From Nitzschia sp. pyKryTriq1 (Eukaryota; Bacillariophyta; Bacillariophyceae; Bacillariales; Bacillariaceae), in contig OY101124.1 of NCBI GenBank assembly GCA_956465555.1, forward strand, positions 1,550,001 to 1,614,000: 64,000 bases of DNA, read 5' to 3'. The translations under genes and the position numbers were made by a program. The notes below the pieces were generated by a model, which had not been told where the DNA came from, searched no databases, and worked only from the letters and a program-made list of their open reading frames with translations. Positions 11,005-20,687 of this stretch are shown here, in pieces (the first letter of the stretch is position 1; the number at the start of each line of letters is the position of its first letter).

Positions 11005-13530
11005 ATGTCGACAAGCCAAGAAGTAGACACTACGAGTACTAGTACTAGTGCAAGTCCTCCTCTTCATGAAGACTGGAAGAAAGAAGATCGGTGCACCGGT
11101 AGAAGGTACTCGTACTCTTCTTCATCGTTTTCTCTGAATAGCAATATGAGTAGCGGGTCTTCTTCTTCTTCTTCAAGTCGTGGTAGTGATGCCAAGGGCG
11201 AGGAAGGGGATGGTGATTCCTCCTTTCACCTGGCACAGCATTCGTCTAGTATAGAAGAAGAAGAAGATGATGATGATGACACTGATGATGGAACGGACAT
11301 ACATTATTCCACACGAAAGAACAAACACTGGACACAGCACGCGGGTCCGTACGGTGTGTTGCTCTTGTGTTTGTTTGCTTCCGGCTTTACGTTTGTAGCC
11401 TCTTGGAGTTGCAATACGTTTTATGGGGCCGAAATGCCTTGGCTCGTGGGAGGTGGATATGGCATTTGGTCGTTGCAAGACAGCCACTATCAATGCCAGT
11501 TGTGGAGCGTCTTGTTTTTTGCCTACCAGCTCGATGCGCCCCTTCGTGCCGCTCGCTTTTTGAGTATGAGTGCCATGTTGTGCAGTTTGGCATCCATCGC
11601 CCTTTTAACTCAAATCATTGTTTGGGGACGAATCGGCAGTTGGATTGTCGGTATCGCCTTGCTGTACTGGCTCGGGGATTCCATTTCGTATTGGTGGAGA
11701 TTCAATGTCTGGTCGACCTTTTTCATTTTGACCTATCTGTGGATGGTGTTGGTCGTCAAGTGTTGGATCAAGGAACATACGGCACCACGAACCTTGTGGC
11801 GGGTATCGCAACGCTTGTTTCTTTTGGCCTGTCTCGGATCGGCTGGCATCTTTTGTATCCTGGCCAGTCGGGTCTGTATGTGTGACGAACTGTCCCAAGA
11901 AGAACTCGAAAACTATCATCCTCCTCATCATTCCGATGGTGGCAACGATGGTGATGGTGGTGATGGTAGTGGTGGAACTGCCATGTCCCATGATGATGAT
12001 GATGACGACGCCTTTTCCGAGTATACGGCAGTCATAGAGGGGGGTACCTATTCCGAGTGGATGCCCGAACAATGTAGTGGCATGTGTGTCTTGGGACCGA
12101 CCAGTGTGACAGCCGTAGCCACACCCTTTTTATGGATGGCGGCGTGGTTTGCGGCACGATACTTGGTACGAGCTTCCTACTTTTCCAATCGCACGGGAAA
12201 TCAAATCGCGGCCGAAAGCGCAGCTGCTGCCGCAGCAGCAGCAGCAGCAGCAGCAGAAGCAACGAATAAGGATGATGAAGCGGCAGCAGCGGACGCCACG
12301 CTGGAAAGCGAACAAAGAAGAAAGAGCCTACTGCTACAAGGCGACTACGATGATGATCATCATCATGATGAGAATACTACTACCTACGGTGGCGATAAGA
12401 ATGACAAGAACATTAGTACCAAGGACGATCGGCCGCGTCCTAGACTCGGAACTGCCACTACTTTTGGAGTGGAAGAAGATGACGAGGAAGAGGAAGGCTA
12501 TGAGAATACGATGATGATGACGATGATGAAAATTCCATCATCGCCCTCTCAAGAATCATCAGCATCCAATTCCACAACCACAGCAACAACATCATCTGGT
12601 GGACTGGCTACCATTAACGAAACAGCAATCACAACGCCTGCTGCGGAGGACGAAAGTGTTGTTCGAATCATGCACCATGAAGAAGATGTTGCGACGTCTC
12701 AAATGGAACAACAACAACAACAACACGAAGGAAAAGAACTTTGCAGTCCCAGCAATCACAGCATGTCTTCCGACGACACCATTTCGACTCACCATACTCA
12801 TTTTTACAAACGGAAACCGACACGATGGAGACGAATCGAGCACGTGCTATTGGGATGTGTTACCTTCTTTTACTTCTTGGTAGTACTGGTCATGGTCGGA
12901 ACGTACTTTGAAAACAAAAATGCAGCCAGGGCACCCGATACTTCCTACAATTTCATTACCGACGTGGTCTGTGCCTTTCATCCACTCGATCCCAATCTAC
13001 CCTTTGAGACCTTTGACAATACCACTCAAGCACAAGTGGCGGGATATCAAGTGGCGCATTGTGGAGCGTGTGGCGAGTGTTCGAATCCTTTGGACATTGA
13101 AAAGTATGTCGTCACGCGAAAGACGGTTGCCGAATCGGCCAAAAAGTGCAGTGTCCAAGCCATTTTTGGGAAAGACGAGGAACTCGTGGAGTGTTTGGAA
13201 CGAGAAATTGGCTTTACGCGATCTTGTACGGGATGTTGGGCCGACAATATGAGAACCACTGCCAAGCATTGCATGTGGACGTGTCTCTCGTCCATGCTCA
13301 TTGGAATCGCCTCTAGTAATACGGTGGAAGATGCACAAGACTACGATTGGTTAAACCAATGTGTCTTTTGTGATGAGAAGCAAAGTGGACCCGAATTCGT
13401 CCAATGTTCTGGAGTGGCCAGACGACGATTGGGAATCCAGAGCGAATTCGAAAGAAATCCTCTGGAACAATGTCCAAACGTCGACATCGACTACGTTGAA
13501 CATTCGAATTTGAGCCAAGTCTTTCCATAA
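11005..13530 (+). CDS. Large polytopic membrane protein with Cys-rich C-terminal domain, unrecognised
   Basis: 841 residues, intronless. The N-terminal 110 residues are Ser/Asp-rich and disordered. Hydrophobic helices follow near 115-135, 183-207, 212-228, 233-250, 269-290 and 365-385. A long low-complexity loop comes next with a run of Ala, acidic blocks and Gln repeats (about 395-605). A further helix is at about 612-632 and a soluble C-terminal domain at about 645-841. That domain has paired cysteines (HCGACGEC, TGCW, QCVFCDE, EQCP), probably disulphide-bonded outside the cytosol. I do not recognise the family. The C-terminal coding part has a decayed duplicate at 14087-14339. The start codon at 11005 is the first ATG of the open frame, but a later one is possible. 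Confidence 0.75.
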   Translation: MSTSQEVDTTSTSTSASPPLHEDWKKEDRCTGRRYSYSSSSFSLNSNMSSGSSSSSSSRGSDAKGEEGDGDSSFHLAQHSSSIEEEEDDDDDTDDGTDIHYSTRKNKHWTQHAGPYGVLLLCLFASGFTFVASWSCNTFYGAEMPWLVGGGYGIWSLQDSHYQCQLWSVLFFAYQLDAPLRAARFLSMSAMLCSLASIALLTQIIVWGRIGSWIVGIALLYWLGDSISYWWRFNVWSTFFILTYLWMVLVVKCWIKEHTAPRTLWRVSQRLFLLACLGSAGIFCILASRVCMCDELSQEELENYHPPHHSDGGNDGDGGDGSGGTAMSHDDDDDDAFSEYTAVIEGGTYSEWMPEQCSGMCVLGPTSVTAVATPFLWMAAWFAARYLVRASYFSNRTGNQIAAESAAAAAAAAAAAAEATNKDDEAAAADATLESEQRRKSLLLQGDYDDDHHHDENTTTYGGDKNDKNISTKDDRPRPRLGTATTFGVEEDDEEEEGYENTMMMTMMKIPSSPSQESSASNSTTTATTSSGGLATINETAITTPAAEDESVVRIMHHEEDVATSQMEQQQQQHEGKELCSPSNHSMSSDDTISTHHTHFYKRKPTRWRRIEHVLLGCVTFFYFLVVLVMVGTYFENKNAARAPDTSYNFITDVVCAFHPLDPNLPFETFDNTTQAQVAGYQVAHCGACGECSNPLDIEKYVVTRKTVAESAKKCSVQAIFGKDEELVECLEREIGFTRSCTGCWADNMRTTAKHCMWTCLSSMLIGIASSNTVEDAQDYDWLNQCVFCDEKQSGPEFVQCSGVARRRLGIQSEFERNPLEQCPNVDIDYVEHSNLSQVFP

Positions 13531-13627
13531 AGTCAAAAAGTAGAAAATGATATTATTTCCTTATTGTACTAGCCAGTAGTAGTAGTACTAGTTCTACCAG
13601 GATTCAAACAACCTCGGTTTCATCCGT

Positions 13628-13864
13628 TTAATCCGACGAGGTGGCTTTCATTTGCTGCTTCTTCTCGGGAGACTTTTGGGTCTTCTTGTTGTACGTTGCT
13701 TCGGAAGCTTCTTCTCGTCCGATATGATGCTGCGCCGTCTTGTTGTTCTTTCGGATATTTTGTTCCGCCTCAATGTCGCGACTTGCCAAGGGCTTGTCCC
13801 AGGTGTCGACTTGTACGGGATTTTGGTTTCCCTTTGTCATGATGGAAGAAAGATCTTGCGGCAT
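13628..13864 (-). CDS. Small charged protein A of a local NPVQVDT family
   Basis: 78 residues, convergent with the polytopic membrane gene. It starts MPQDLSSIMTK and shares NPVQVDT, a basic K-T-A-x-HIG segment, EASEA and QKSPEKKQQM.ATSSD with the copy at 14427-14648. The copies differ by small in-frame insertions, for example QH inside the KTAHIG motif. That pattern of indels in multiples of three argues that both were under coding constraint. The protein is hydrophilic, without signal peptide or helix. No family is known to me. Confidence 0.6.
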   Translation of the reverse strand: MPQDLSSIMTKGNQNPVQVDTWDKPLASRDIEAEQNIRKNNKTAQHHIGREEASEATYNKKTQKSPEKKQQMKATSSD

Positions 13865-14086
13865 GATGATGATAATAATGTTGCTGAATTCGAATGATGA
13901 TGATGATGATGATAGTAGCTAATGAGACGACTGGTGTTGTGGTACTAGTACAGAATGAGCATAGCAGATCATCATCTATCATGTCAAGACGTGGGAGCAT
14001 GCCATGATGATGATTATATTATTATTCCTTCTTCACCTTCTCGCGTAAAGTCGGACTCCTGGACTGATTCCCGCCAGGACTTGGAT

Positions 14087-14339
14087 TATGAGAACCAGTA
14101 ACTTCTGCCAAGCATTTTGCATGTGGACGTGTCTCTCGTCGTCCATGCTCATTGGTGGAATCGCCTCTCTACTAGTAATACCGTGTGGCAGATCATGCAC
14201 AAGACTACGATCGATTGCTTGAACCAATGCGTGTCTTTTGTGATGAGACACGAAGTGGACCCGAATTTGTCCAATGTTCCGAAGTGGCCCGACAAGCGAG
14301 TTTGAACAACAATCGAATTTGAGCCCAGTCTTTTCATAA
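14087..14339 (+). pseudogene. Duplicated 3' end of the polytopic membrane gene, decayed
   Basis: This stretch copies 13248-13531 of the intact gene: CCAAGCATT-TGCATGTGG, GTGTCTCTCG, CCATGCTCATTGG, AACCAATG and GACCCGAATT recur in order up to the same CATAAAGTCAA after the stop. It has several small insertions that break the frame and has lost roughly 65 bp near the end. No upstream part of the gene is present, so it cannot make the membrane protein. With the small gene that follows, it forms one tandemly duplicated block. Confidence 0.85.
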
Positions 14340-14426
14340 AGTCAACAGAAACAAGTAGATGATATTGATATTTCCATACTACTGTAGACATTATTTAAAA
14401 AGTGGTTCTACCTAGATTTTATCCTT

Positions 14427-14648
14427 TTAATCCGAAGAGGTGGCTTCCATTTGCTGCTTCTCTTCGGGAGACTTTTGGGTCTTGTCCGCTGCCTCGGAAG
14501 CTTCTTGTCCGATATGCGCCGTCTTCTTTCGCATTTCTCGTTCCGTCTCAGTGTCTGCACTTGCCATGGTATCCTTGGTGTCGACTTGCACGGGATTGTG
14601 GTTTTCCTTTGTGACGATGGTAGAAAGATCTTGGATACTTTGCGGCAT
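14427..14648 (-). CDS. Small charged protein B of the NPVQVDT family
   Basis: 73 residues from the ATG at 14648, chosen because MPQSIQDLSTIVTK aligns with the start of copy A; an in-frame ATG 20 codons upstream is not shared. Core motifs are NPVQVDT, RKKTAHIGQEASEAA, QKSPEEKQQM and ATSSD. It arose with the upstream pseudogene fragment by block duplication but, unlike that fragment, stays open. Highly hydrophilic; function unknown. Confidence 0.62.
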   Translation of the reverse strand: MPQSIQDLSTIVTKENHNPVQVDTKDTMASADTETEREMRKKTAHIGQEASEAADKTQKSPEEKQQMEATSSD

Positions 14649-15624
14649 GATGATGATGCGTTTCTCTTTTTCGAGGTCGGGAGAACAATTAGCATAATCA
14701 TGCGGCATAAAGTGAGTTCTTAGTCGTCAGCGAATCCAAACGGGGGGGGGGGGGGGGCATTCCTCCTCCTACTAACCAGTCGACGAGACTTACTCAGTGT
14801 GCTTTCCAGAATGTTGCTGACAGTTCGATTCTTGTTGATTTATGATGAGAATGTTATGGGACGAGGATGAGATCTTCTAGTAGTATCAAGAACGGGTCGA
14901 AGAAGGTGGTCAAGAAAGATACCTTCTCCACCTTCCCAAATTAAAGGAACACCAGCGTTTTAGCTCCTGATTGATTCATTCCCGCCGGGATAGACCCGGG
15001 ACCGCGGTGGGTGGGACTGATGAGCGAAGAAGCTTGTTCCGATGCGATCCAGCTCATCGCTTCCTCGGAATGACGCACACACCCAAACGATCTTGGCTGG
15101 GCGAAGGCCGAGTTTTGGTGAGATGAGTGAGACGTCGTCACATAAGTTGTGATGAGGTGGTGCGGTGATAAATGCTACGCCGGTACAGTAGGAATGGAGA
15201 ATGTGGCGAAAAAAGTTGAATGATGATATGCCCTTTGGATTTCAAGTGACGCAATAATATGTAGGTGTGAGATGTGGATCATCGCGGTCGGTCATCGGAG
15301 AATTCAGTCATGCGAAGCTCTGACGCTCATTTTTTTGGAAGATTTTTCTTCTGACTCCTCGATCCTGTTCGATGATGATTCATTCATTCTACGGTATGAG
15401 CTCTGACACGGTGTACCATTCAAAGATTTCAGAAGACGTCTCTCTTCTCATAAAATCAATTCACTGAACATTTCAAACGGTAAGTTCAATAGAAGACTTC
15501 GACGGAAATTCTCGAGAAGATTTACATCAGGATGTTTTCGACGTCAACGTTTCGTCTAACGCTGCCATTCGTCTGCCTTCCGTATAACTTTGCAGCAGAC
15601 TAACAAATCTCTACACCAATCAAA
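14649..15624. other. Intergenic, with a 16-G homopolymer
   Basis: Nearly 1 kb without a supported gene. It contains an uninterrupted run of 16 G at 14742-14757 and, on the minus strand around 14980-15010, a short GC-rich stem that superficially resembles a tRNA T arm. The last 100 bp are the likely leader of the small gene at 15625. Confidence 0.5.
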
Positions 15625-15813
15625 ATGACTGGAACGAAAGACATGACCACCATCGACTCTAAGGATTTCGGAAACCCTGTCCAAGTTGACACATCCAAGC
15701 TCTTCATTAGACGCCTTTCCAAATGCAAGAAGGAACAGCGCATGCGTGAAAAGACTGCCCATATCGGGCGTGTTGCTTCTTTCGCCTCTCAAGGAAGGAA
15801 GTTTTCCAAGTAA
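15625..15813 (+). CDS. Small charged protein C of the NPVQVDT family
   Basis: 62 residues on the opposite strand to copies A and B. It begins MTGTKDMTTIDSKD and keeps NPVQVDT and REKTAHIGRVAS, but its middle is basic (RRLSKCKKEQRM) and it lacks the QKSPE..ATSSD tail. The family motif occurring in the other orientation shows that this copy is older or was moved separately. It ends tail to tail with the large LRR-like gene, about 116 bp away. Function unknown. Confidence 0.6.
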   Translation: MTGTKDMTTIDSKDFGNPVQVDTSKLFIRRLSKCKKEQRMREKTAHIGRVASFASQGRKFSK

Positions 15814-15929
15814 TTGAGCCACGAGAGCCAATTGTGATATTCCTGTACCATTGATCAATTTCGAAGAATACTAGACTACGATTTCCCATTAGAAGTATGC
15901 TATTCTTACAAAAACCCATATCGTTCTCC

Positions 15930-18900
15930 CTACTTTTTGGCTGACGCCTTCTCTTTCAGTTCAAGGTTGATGTTGTAGCCCATTTTCCGATCCAACTTGA
16001 CTTGCGCCACCTTGCTGCGCAAGTCCATCCCTATCTTAGATACTGTGTGATTTTCCTTCAAGAAGTCCGCGAGTGTCTCCTCGTCCGCTGTGGCCAAAAG
16101 CTTGGACTGCTTGTGCAAACGCAATTCCTTGACGCTGGAATTCTTTCCCAGACCTACGAAAAGTGCCTTGATCCCCTCGCCCGAGATATCGTTGCCTTCT
16201 AGGTGGACTTTCTCGACGGTGGTATTTGTAGTGAGCGATTCTCCCAAAGCTTGAGCGAAGGCGTCATCGACGCCACACCCGTTCAAATAAATCTCTTTCA
16301 CGTGAGTATTGTGCGCGAATGAACGAGCCGCCTTGATCTTTTCTTCGTTTGTTAAAGTGAGAAATCGTTCATTCCCGATCATGCTGACTTGCGTCAGGTC
16401 TTTATCATTTTCTCTTACTCGATCGAAAACTTGCTCGACCTTGTTCCGTTCCCGCTGTGTCCCTGTTGCCCTCATGTGCTCTTGTCGTGCCTGCCGTATT
16501 AGATCGACGTTGCGCATGATGTACTTGCCGATTCGCTCCCTCTCAAGCAAGTTTCGTATTGTCAAACTGATCACGACAATAGAACGATTAACTCGCATGG
16601 CTTTCGCCAACGCGAATTCCGCCTTGGACTTCAGAAGGCCTTTCTGATTTTCTAACCGGATAACTTGCATATATTTGCATGCGTCTGGAGAAGCTATCAA
16701 ATGTGCAAGTGCAACGACGCCTGGTTCGTTGATGAAATTGGTTTCGAAATTCAGCGTGTGTAGATTCGGAAGAGACGAAGTGTCTTCAAGGCACCGTTTC
16801 GATAGAGATATGAGGAAATCATCGCCAGCCCCCGTGTTGGCCATGTTGATGCCCGTAAGTTCTTTCGCTCGTGGGTGAGTGGCGAGCGCGTCGACGAATT
16901 TATCAACAATAACCTGCCGGGCGGGATCGTGGACAGGGAATCTCTTGAAGAGTTTCCACTGGCCATGAAAATCAAAATCCAGAGCATCTTCGTCGGGTCT
17001 TTCCTTGAAATACTTCGCGATGAACTCGGGCGTTAAGAAGCTACCATCTTCTTTGAACGCCATCACCGATTCTTCCATATTTTTCTTGAAGTCACCGAAT
17101 AGGAACTTTTTCTTCTCCTCTGCGTTGAGATCATCAGCGTTCGTTCGTTTCGGTGGGCCCGAGAATTCCTTGGCATTTTCCTCTACTTCTTTCTTCAGCT
17201 TATGCTTGTCAAAAAGAACGGCCAAGTCGTACAAGTGTTCCCAGTCGTTGTCTTCTTCTTCAGCAATACTCAATTCCGCCTGTTGCTGCTCCCACAATTC
17301 CTGGGCTCGTTCTACTTCGTCAGTCAGAACATCAATCAGCTTTTCGTCCACATTTTTCGATCTTGTCGATTCCAGTAATCGATTCCTGTCCATAAGTTTC
17401 TTAAGTTTTTCGGGCCCATCTTCCGATATGAAGTCTAGTTCAACCTTGTTGAGCGTTTTATTTTGCTCGAAAGCTTCGAGGACATCGACTTGACTGGCCT
17501 CAGAGATTGGAGTTGTTTGATTTTTCAAATTGAGACGCTTGACCGAATTATTGTTCAGAGCCAAGGCCTGACAAAAATTGGCCAATCCTTCGTTCGTAAA
17601 GAGGTTTGTAGACAAATCAATTTCTTCCACCACAAAATTGGATTCCATCGATGCTGCCAGGTCGTACAAGAAATCATTCCCGAGTTCGAGCCCATGGAAG
17701 GAAAGTGATCTGACGTGTAGATTGATTCTGAGGGAGTCGATAAACTGGGAGAGTAACGTGGAACTGATGGTTCCGAACATGGCTGGATCCACGCGGACTT
17801 CGTTAATCCTCGGATCATTTCGAACCGCCATTACAAGTTTTCCGACTAGCTCATTATCTCTCATGCTCAGCCGACGTGTCTTTGGAAATCCTCCCAGTGA
17901 CTCAATTTTGCTAACAAGCCTCTCAACTTCGGCGTGCTTGCTTGTATCACTGAGCATATCCAAGGCGGAATCGACGTAAGTGCGAGCCTTTTCCCTTCCA
18001 TGGTGCGAAGAGTCCATAACACGTTGACTAGGAGTCTTTGCATCCTTCTTCATGGGACTTTTCATGTTGAGATCCACAAAGCCACGTTTCAAGGTCCGCG
18101 GTGTCTTGTTAATCTCTGCCAAGGCTTCTTTTTTCTTGCGAGCTGGCGTTGTCAGGGCCTCAATCAGCGCACTCTTGCTCGACGCGAATTGGGACACATC
18201 TCTTTTTTCAGCTCGCTTGCGAGAGGCATATGAAGGCTGGTCTTGGGAATTGGTATCACTGGAGAAGGGTAGGTTGAAAGATGCGAGCCCAGCTTTTGCA
18301 GGGTGGCTTTCGACGGTCGGTGTTTTCGGCGAGACATTGTTGCTATTATTATTTGTTCTTGGACTTTTAGGGCGGTTGTTCTTCACCAAGCCAAAAATAC
18401 CCGTTGTACCTGGCGATGGAAGACTGGCGTTGTTGGACGAAAAAGCAGCCATTTTCTGTCTCAAGGCGGGACTAGGGCCCGGCTTTGCGCTGGAAGAAGA
18501 TAAAATGCTCGAAGAAGAACTTTCTCGGGTAGACAGAGAACGTGGTCTGGGGCTATTTGTAGGTGTGATCGAAGCACTTGAAACGGATGAAGACTGTTTG
18601 GGTGTGTCGCTGGGTCTTTTTCCAGGTTTTGGGCTCTGTGTAGTAGACCTGCTTGATGCCAAGGTTTTGGTAACGACAGGAACATCGGAAGCCTCGGCCG
18701 GTACCAATATCTTCTTGTCTTCAGCCTCGGGTTTTCGACCTCCCCGTGGCTTTGTTTTTGATATTTTTTCTGCTCTGTCATCGGCTGAGGTAGCAGCAGA
18801 GTGTGAGCCAGTATCGTTTTTCGATAATCCTGCATCTACCGGTAAAAGTAACGAGAGGCTTGATCCGTCCTTCTTTTCCTCCATCTGCTCTTGCTCTACC

Positions 18901-20459
18901 GGTATTGGTATTCGGTCGGGACCTGGAGCTGAAATTGGGAAGCGGGGTGCATCCAACCCACTGTCGGGTCTATCCGAATTATCTTTGATCGTTGTTGGGG
19001 CTGGAGGTGGATCGTCGACTACAATGCCCGAAGCAGAGACAGGTTTGGGAATTATAGGCTCTTTTCGCCGCTTTTCTGATGTTTTTTCGCTTTTTGTCTT
19101 GGAACTTGGAGGCTCAGGTCTTGATTCTTGGGCTGCGCATTGTTGTTTCTTGGAAGACTTTGCGGGTTCACTTTCAACGCTGCCACTCGGTATGTCGTCC
19201 TTCTTTGCCACGACATTGAGAGAGACTTTGGGTAATAGTGCTGGAGGCTGATGGGGCGAGACGGACTCAGTATTATTTTTGGTCGGTTCTACTGATGCAT
19301 TGCCCTCCAGCACCACCGAGGATGGATGATCGTCCTCCTCCTCCTCCTCCTGTTTTGAGGGACGAGGATTCTGCCTTTTTTTTACGTTCAGCTTCTTTTC
19401 CGTTTGTCGGGGAGATACCAAAGCCCATCCTCCCTCTGCTGCTGCTGCTTTGGTGGTGGTGGTGGTGGTGGTGGTAGTGGTAGTAGTGGAAGGTTGCCAT
19501 TTCTTCTTGACAAACGGTTCCATACTGCCCATGGACTTTGCCTTGGCCGCCTTGGGTTTCTTGGACGGCTTACTACCACCCGGTAATAATGATTTTTTCT
19601 TCGAGGAATGGTCGCCTGCTGTATTAGCTGATGTGCTACTGCTGATGCTGATACTGCTGCTGCTGCTGGAGATTTTCTTTTCCCCCTTTTGTTGTTCCCC
19701 TTCCAGCAGCCTTTTCTCCAACAACGACGACTTGGATGGCACCTTTTTGTGCTTTTCTTCTTGGACCCCTTCGGCGGGTTGATCACTAATACCGGCACTA
19801 CTCCTACTTGTCAACGCCGCCGAGGATTTATTGGTGGAATACGGTACTATGCGTTTGCTCTCCTGTAGTATCGAATGCCCCCCACCGGTGGCAATACTAT
19901 TGTTGCCGATGCTGCTGATGCTGCTACTACTACTTTTCTTTTTTCCCTTTTTCTTTTCCTTTTCGAGTGTCTTTTCCAACAACGACAACGGCATGGTCGC
20001 TCCTTGTTGTTCTTCCCCACCAGCATCGTCGTGAGCATCGCCAACACTTTTCGTTTTGCTCTTTCTCCTTAGTATTGGCTTGTGCTGATCCTGGTCGGCG
20101 GCGGATGCTGCTGATGTGGCGAGATCCAGGCTCTTGCTACTATTGCTTCCGTGTCCAATTATACTGCTGCTGCTGCTGCTGGTGGGTTTCTTGCCTTTTC
20201 GCTTCTTTGGCAGCAGCTCGAGCGACGATGCAGATGCTTCTAGTACTAGCGAAGATGATGACCCGTTCTGCGTCTGCTTCTTCTTCTTCTTCTTCTTGCT
20301 GATACTAGTACTACTAGTATGCAGTGTCGCCAGGACCTCCACACCCTCCGATTTGGACTCTTTCTTTATCCGCTTTTTGGTGTTGGTGTTGGTGGTGGTG
20401 GTGGTGTTTTGTTGCCCATCCTCCTCCTCCTGCTGCTGCTGCTCGTGGGATGGAATCAT
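15930..20459 (-). CDS. 1509-residue protein with tropomodulin/LRR-like C-terminal half
   Basis: The first ~830 residues are disordered Ser/Lys/Thr/Pro sequence with repeated SLLEK(T/R)L(L)E-type blocks and long Lys runs. The C-terminal half is globular and holds three stretches with the ribonuclease-inhibitor type leucine-rich spacing seen in tropomodulin/leiomodin. One is at about 880-1020 (VEEIDLSTNLFTNEGLANF, VKRLNLKNQ). One is at about 1190-1310 (INMANTGAGDDFL, LHTLNFETNFINEPGVVAL). One is at about 1360-1500 (VKEIYLNGCGVDDAFAQAL, VEKVHLEGNDISGEGIKAL). The lengths between them are acidic and helical. By analogy it may bind actin filament ends or act as a scaffold; that is inference. Intronless; the first ATG of the frame is used. 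No signal peptide or membrane helix. Confidence 0.8.
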   Translation of the reverse strand: MIPSHEQQQQEEEDGQQNTTTTTNTNTKKRIKKESKSEGVEVLATLHTSSTSISKKKKKKKQTQNGSSSSLVLEASASSLELLPKKRKGKKPTSSSSSSIIGHGSNSSKSLDLATSAASAADQDQHKPILRRKSKTKSVGDAHDDAGGEEQQGATMPLSLLEKTLEKEKKKGKKKSSSSSISSIGNNSIATGGGHSILQESKRIVPYSTNKSSAALTSRSSAGISDQPAEGVQEEKHKKVPSKSSLLEKRLLEGEQQKGEKKISSSSSSISISSSTSANTAGDHSSKKKSLLPGGSKPSKKPKAAKAKSMGSMEPFVKKKWQPSTTTTTTTTTTTTKAAAAEGGWALVSPRQTEKKLNVKKRQNPRPSKQEEEEEDDHPSSVVLEGNASVEPTKNNTESVSPHQPPALLPKVSLNVVAKKDDIPSGSVESEPAKSSKKQQCAAQESRPEPPSSKTKSEKTSEKRRKEPIIPKPVSASGIVVDDPPPAPTTIKDNSDRPDSGLDAPRFPISAPGPDRIPIPVEQEQMEEKKDGSSLSLLLPVDAGLSKNDTGSHSAATSADDRAEKISKTKPRGGRKPEAEDKKILVPAEASDVPVVTKTLASSRSTTQSPKPGKRPSDTPKQSSSVSSASITPTNSPRPRSLSTRESSSSSILSSSSAKPGPSPALRQKMAAFSSNNASLPSPGTTGIFGLVKNNRPKSPRTNNNSNNVSPKTPTVESHPAKAGLASFNLPFSSDTNSQDQPSYASRKRAEKRDVSQFASSKSALIEALTTPARKKKEALAEINKTPRTLKRGFVDLNMKSPMKKDAKTPSQRVMDSSHHGREKARTYVDSALDMLSDTSKHAEVERLVSKIESLGGFPKTRRLSMRDNELVGKLVMAVRNDPRINEVRVDPAMFGTISSTLLSQFIDSLRINLHVRSLSFHGLELGNDFLYDLAASMESNFVVEEIDLSTNLFTNEGLANFCQALALNNNSVKRLNLKNQTTPISEASQVDVLEAFEQNKTLNKVELDFISEDGPEKLKKLMDRNRLLESTRSKNVDEKLIDVLTDEVERAQELWEQQQAELSIAEEEDNDWEHLYDLAVLFDKHKLKKEVEENAKEFSGPPKRTNADDLNAEEKKKFLFGDFKKNMEESVMAFKEDGSFLTPEFIAKYFKERPDEDALDFDFHGQWKLFKRFPVHDPARQVIVDKFVDALATHPRAKELTGINMANTGAGDDFLISLSKRCLEDTSSLPNLHTLNFETNFINEPGVVALAHLIASPDACKYMQVIRLENQKGLLKSKAEFALAKAMRVNRSIVVISLTIRNLLERERIGKYIMRNVDLIRQARQEHMRATGTQRERNKVEQVFDRVRENDKDLTQVSMIGNERFLTLTNEEKIKAARSFAHNTHVKEIYLNGCGVDDAFAQALGESLTTNTTVEKVHLEGNDISGEGIKALFVGLGKNSSVKELRLHKQSKLLATADEETLADFLKENHTVSKIGMDLRSKVAQVKLDRKMGYNINLELKEKASAKK

Positions 20460-20570
20460 CGGTTTGCTGGGTGATGCCTTCTTATTTTGGGGCTTTCTTT
20501 CGTAATGAAAAGCAGCGACAGTAAGAAGTAAGGACGGCTTGGTCGGTATGTACCACTACTTGTACCTCTA

Positions 20571-20594
20571 CTCTCTCTCTCTCTCTCTCTCTCT
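20571..20594. repeat. (CT)12 microsatellite
   Basis: Perfect dinucleotide run upstream of the 1509-residue gene. Confidence 0.95.
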
Positions 20595-20655
20595 ACTAGT
20601 AGCTACTAGTAGTAGTAGAGCTAATAGTCAATGTTTCTCGCGATGACGATGACGA

Positions 20656-20687
20656 CGACAACAACAACAACAACAACAACAACAACA
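20656..20687. repeat. (AAC)n microsatellite
   Basis: About ten perfect trinucleotide units following imperfect GATGAC units. Confidence 0.95.

Noticed and set aside
14950-15010. tRNA-like T arm (CCGGG-loop-CCCGG) on the minus strand
   Set aside because: No acceptor or anticodon arm can be paired, so neither a tRNA nor a SINE is supported.
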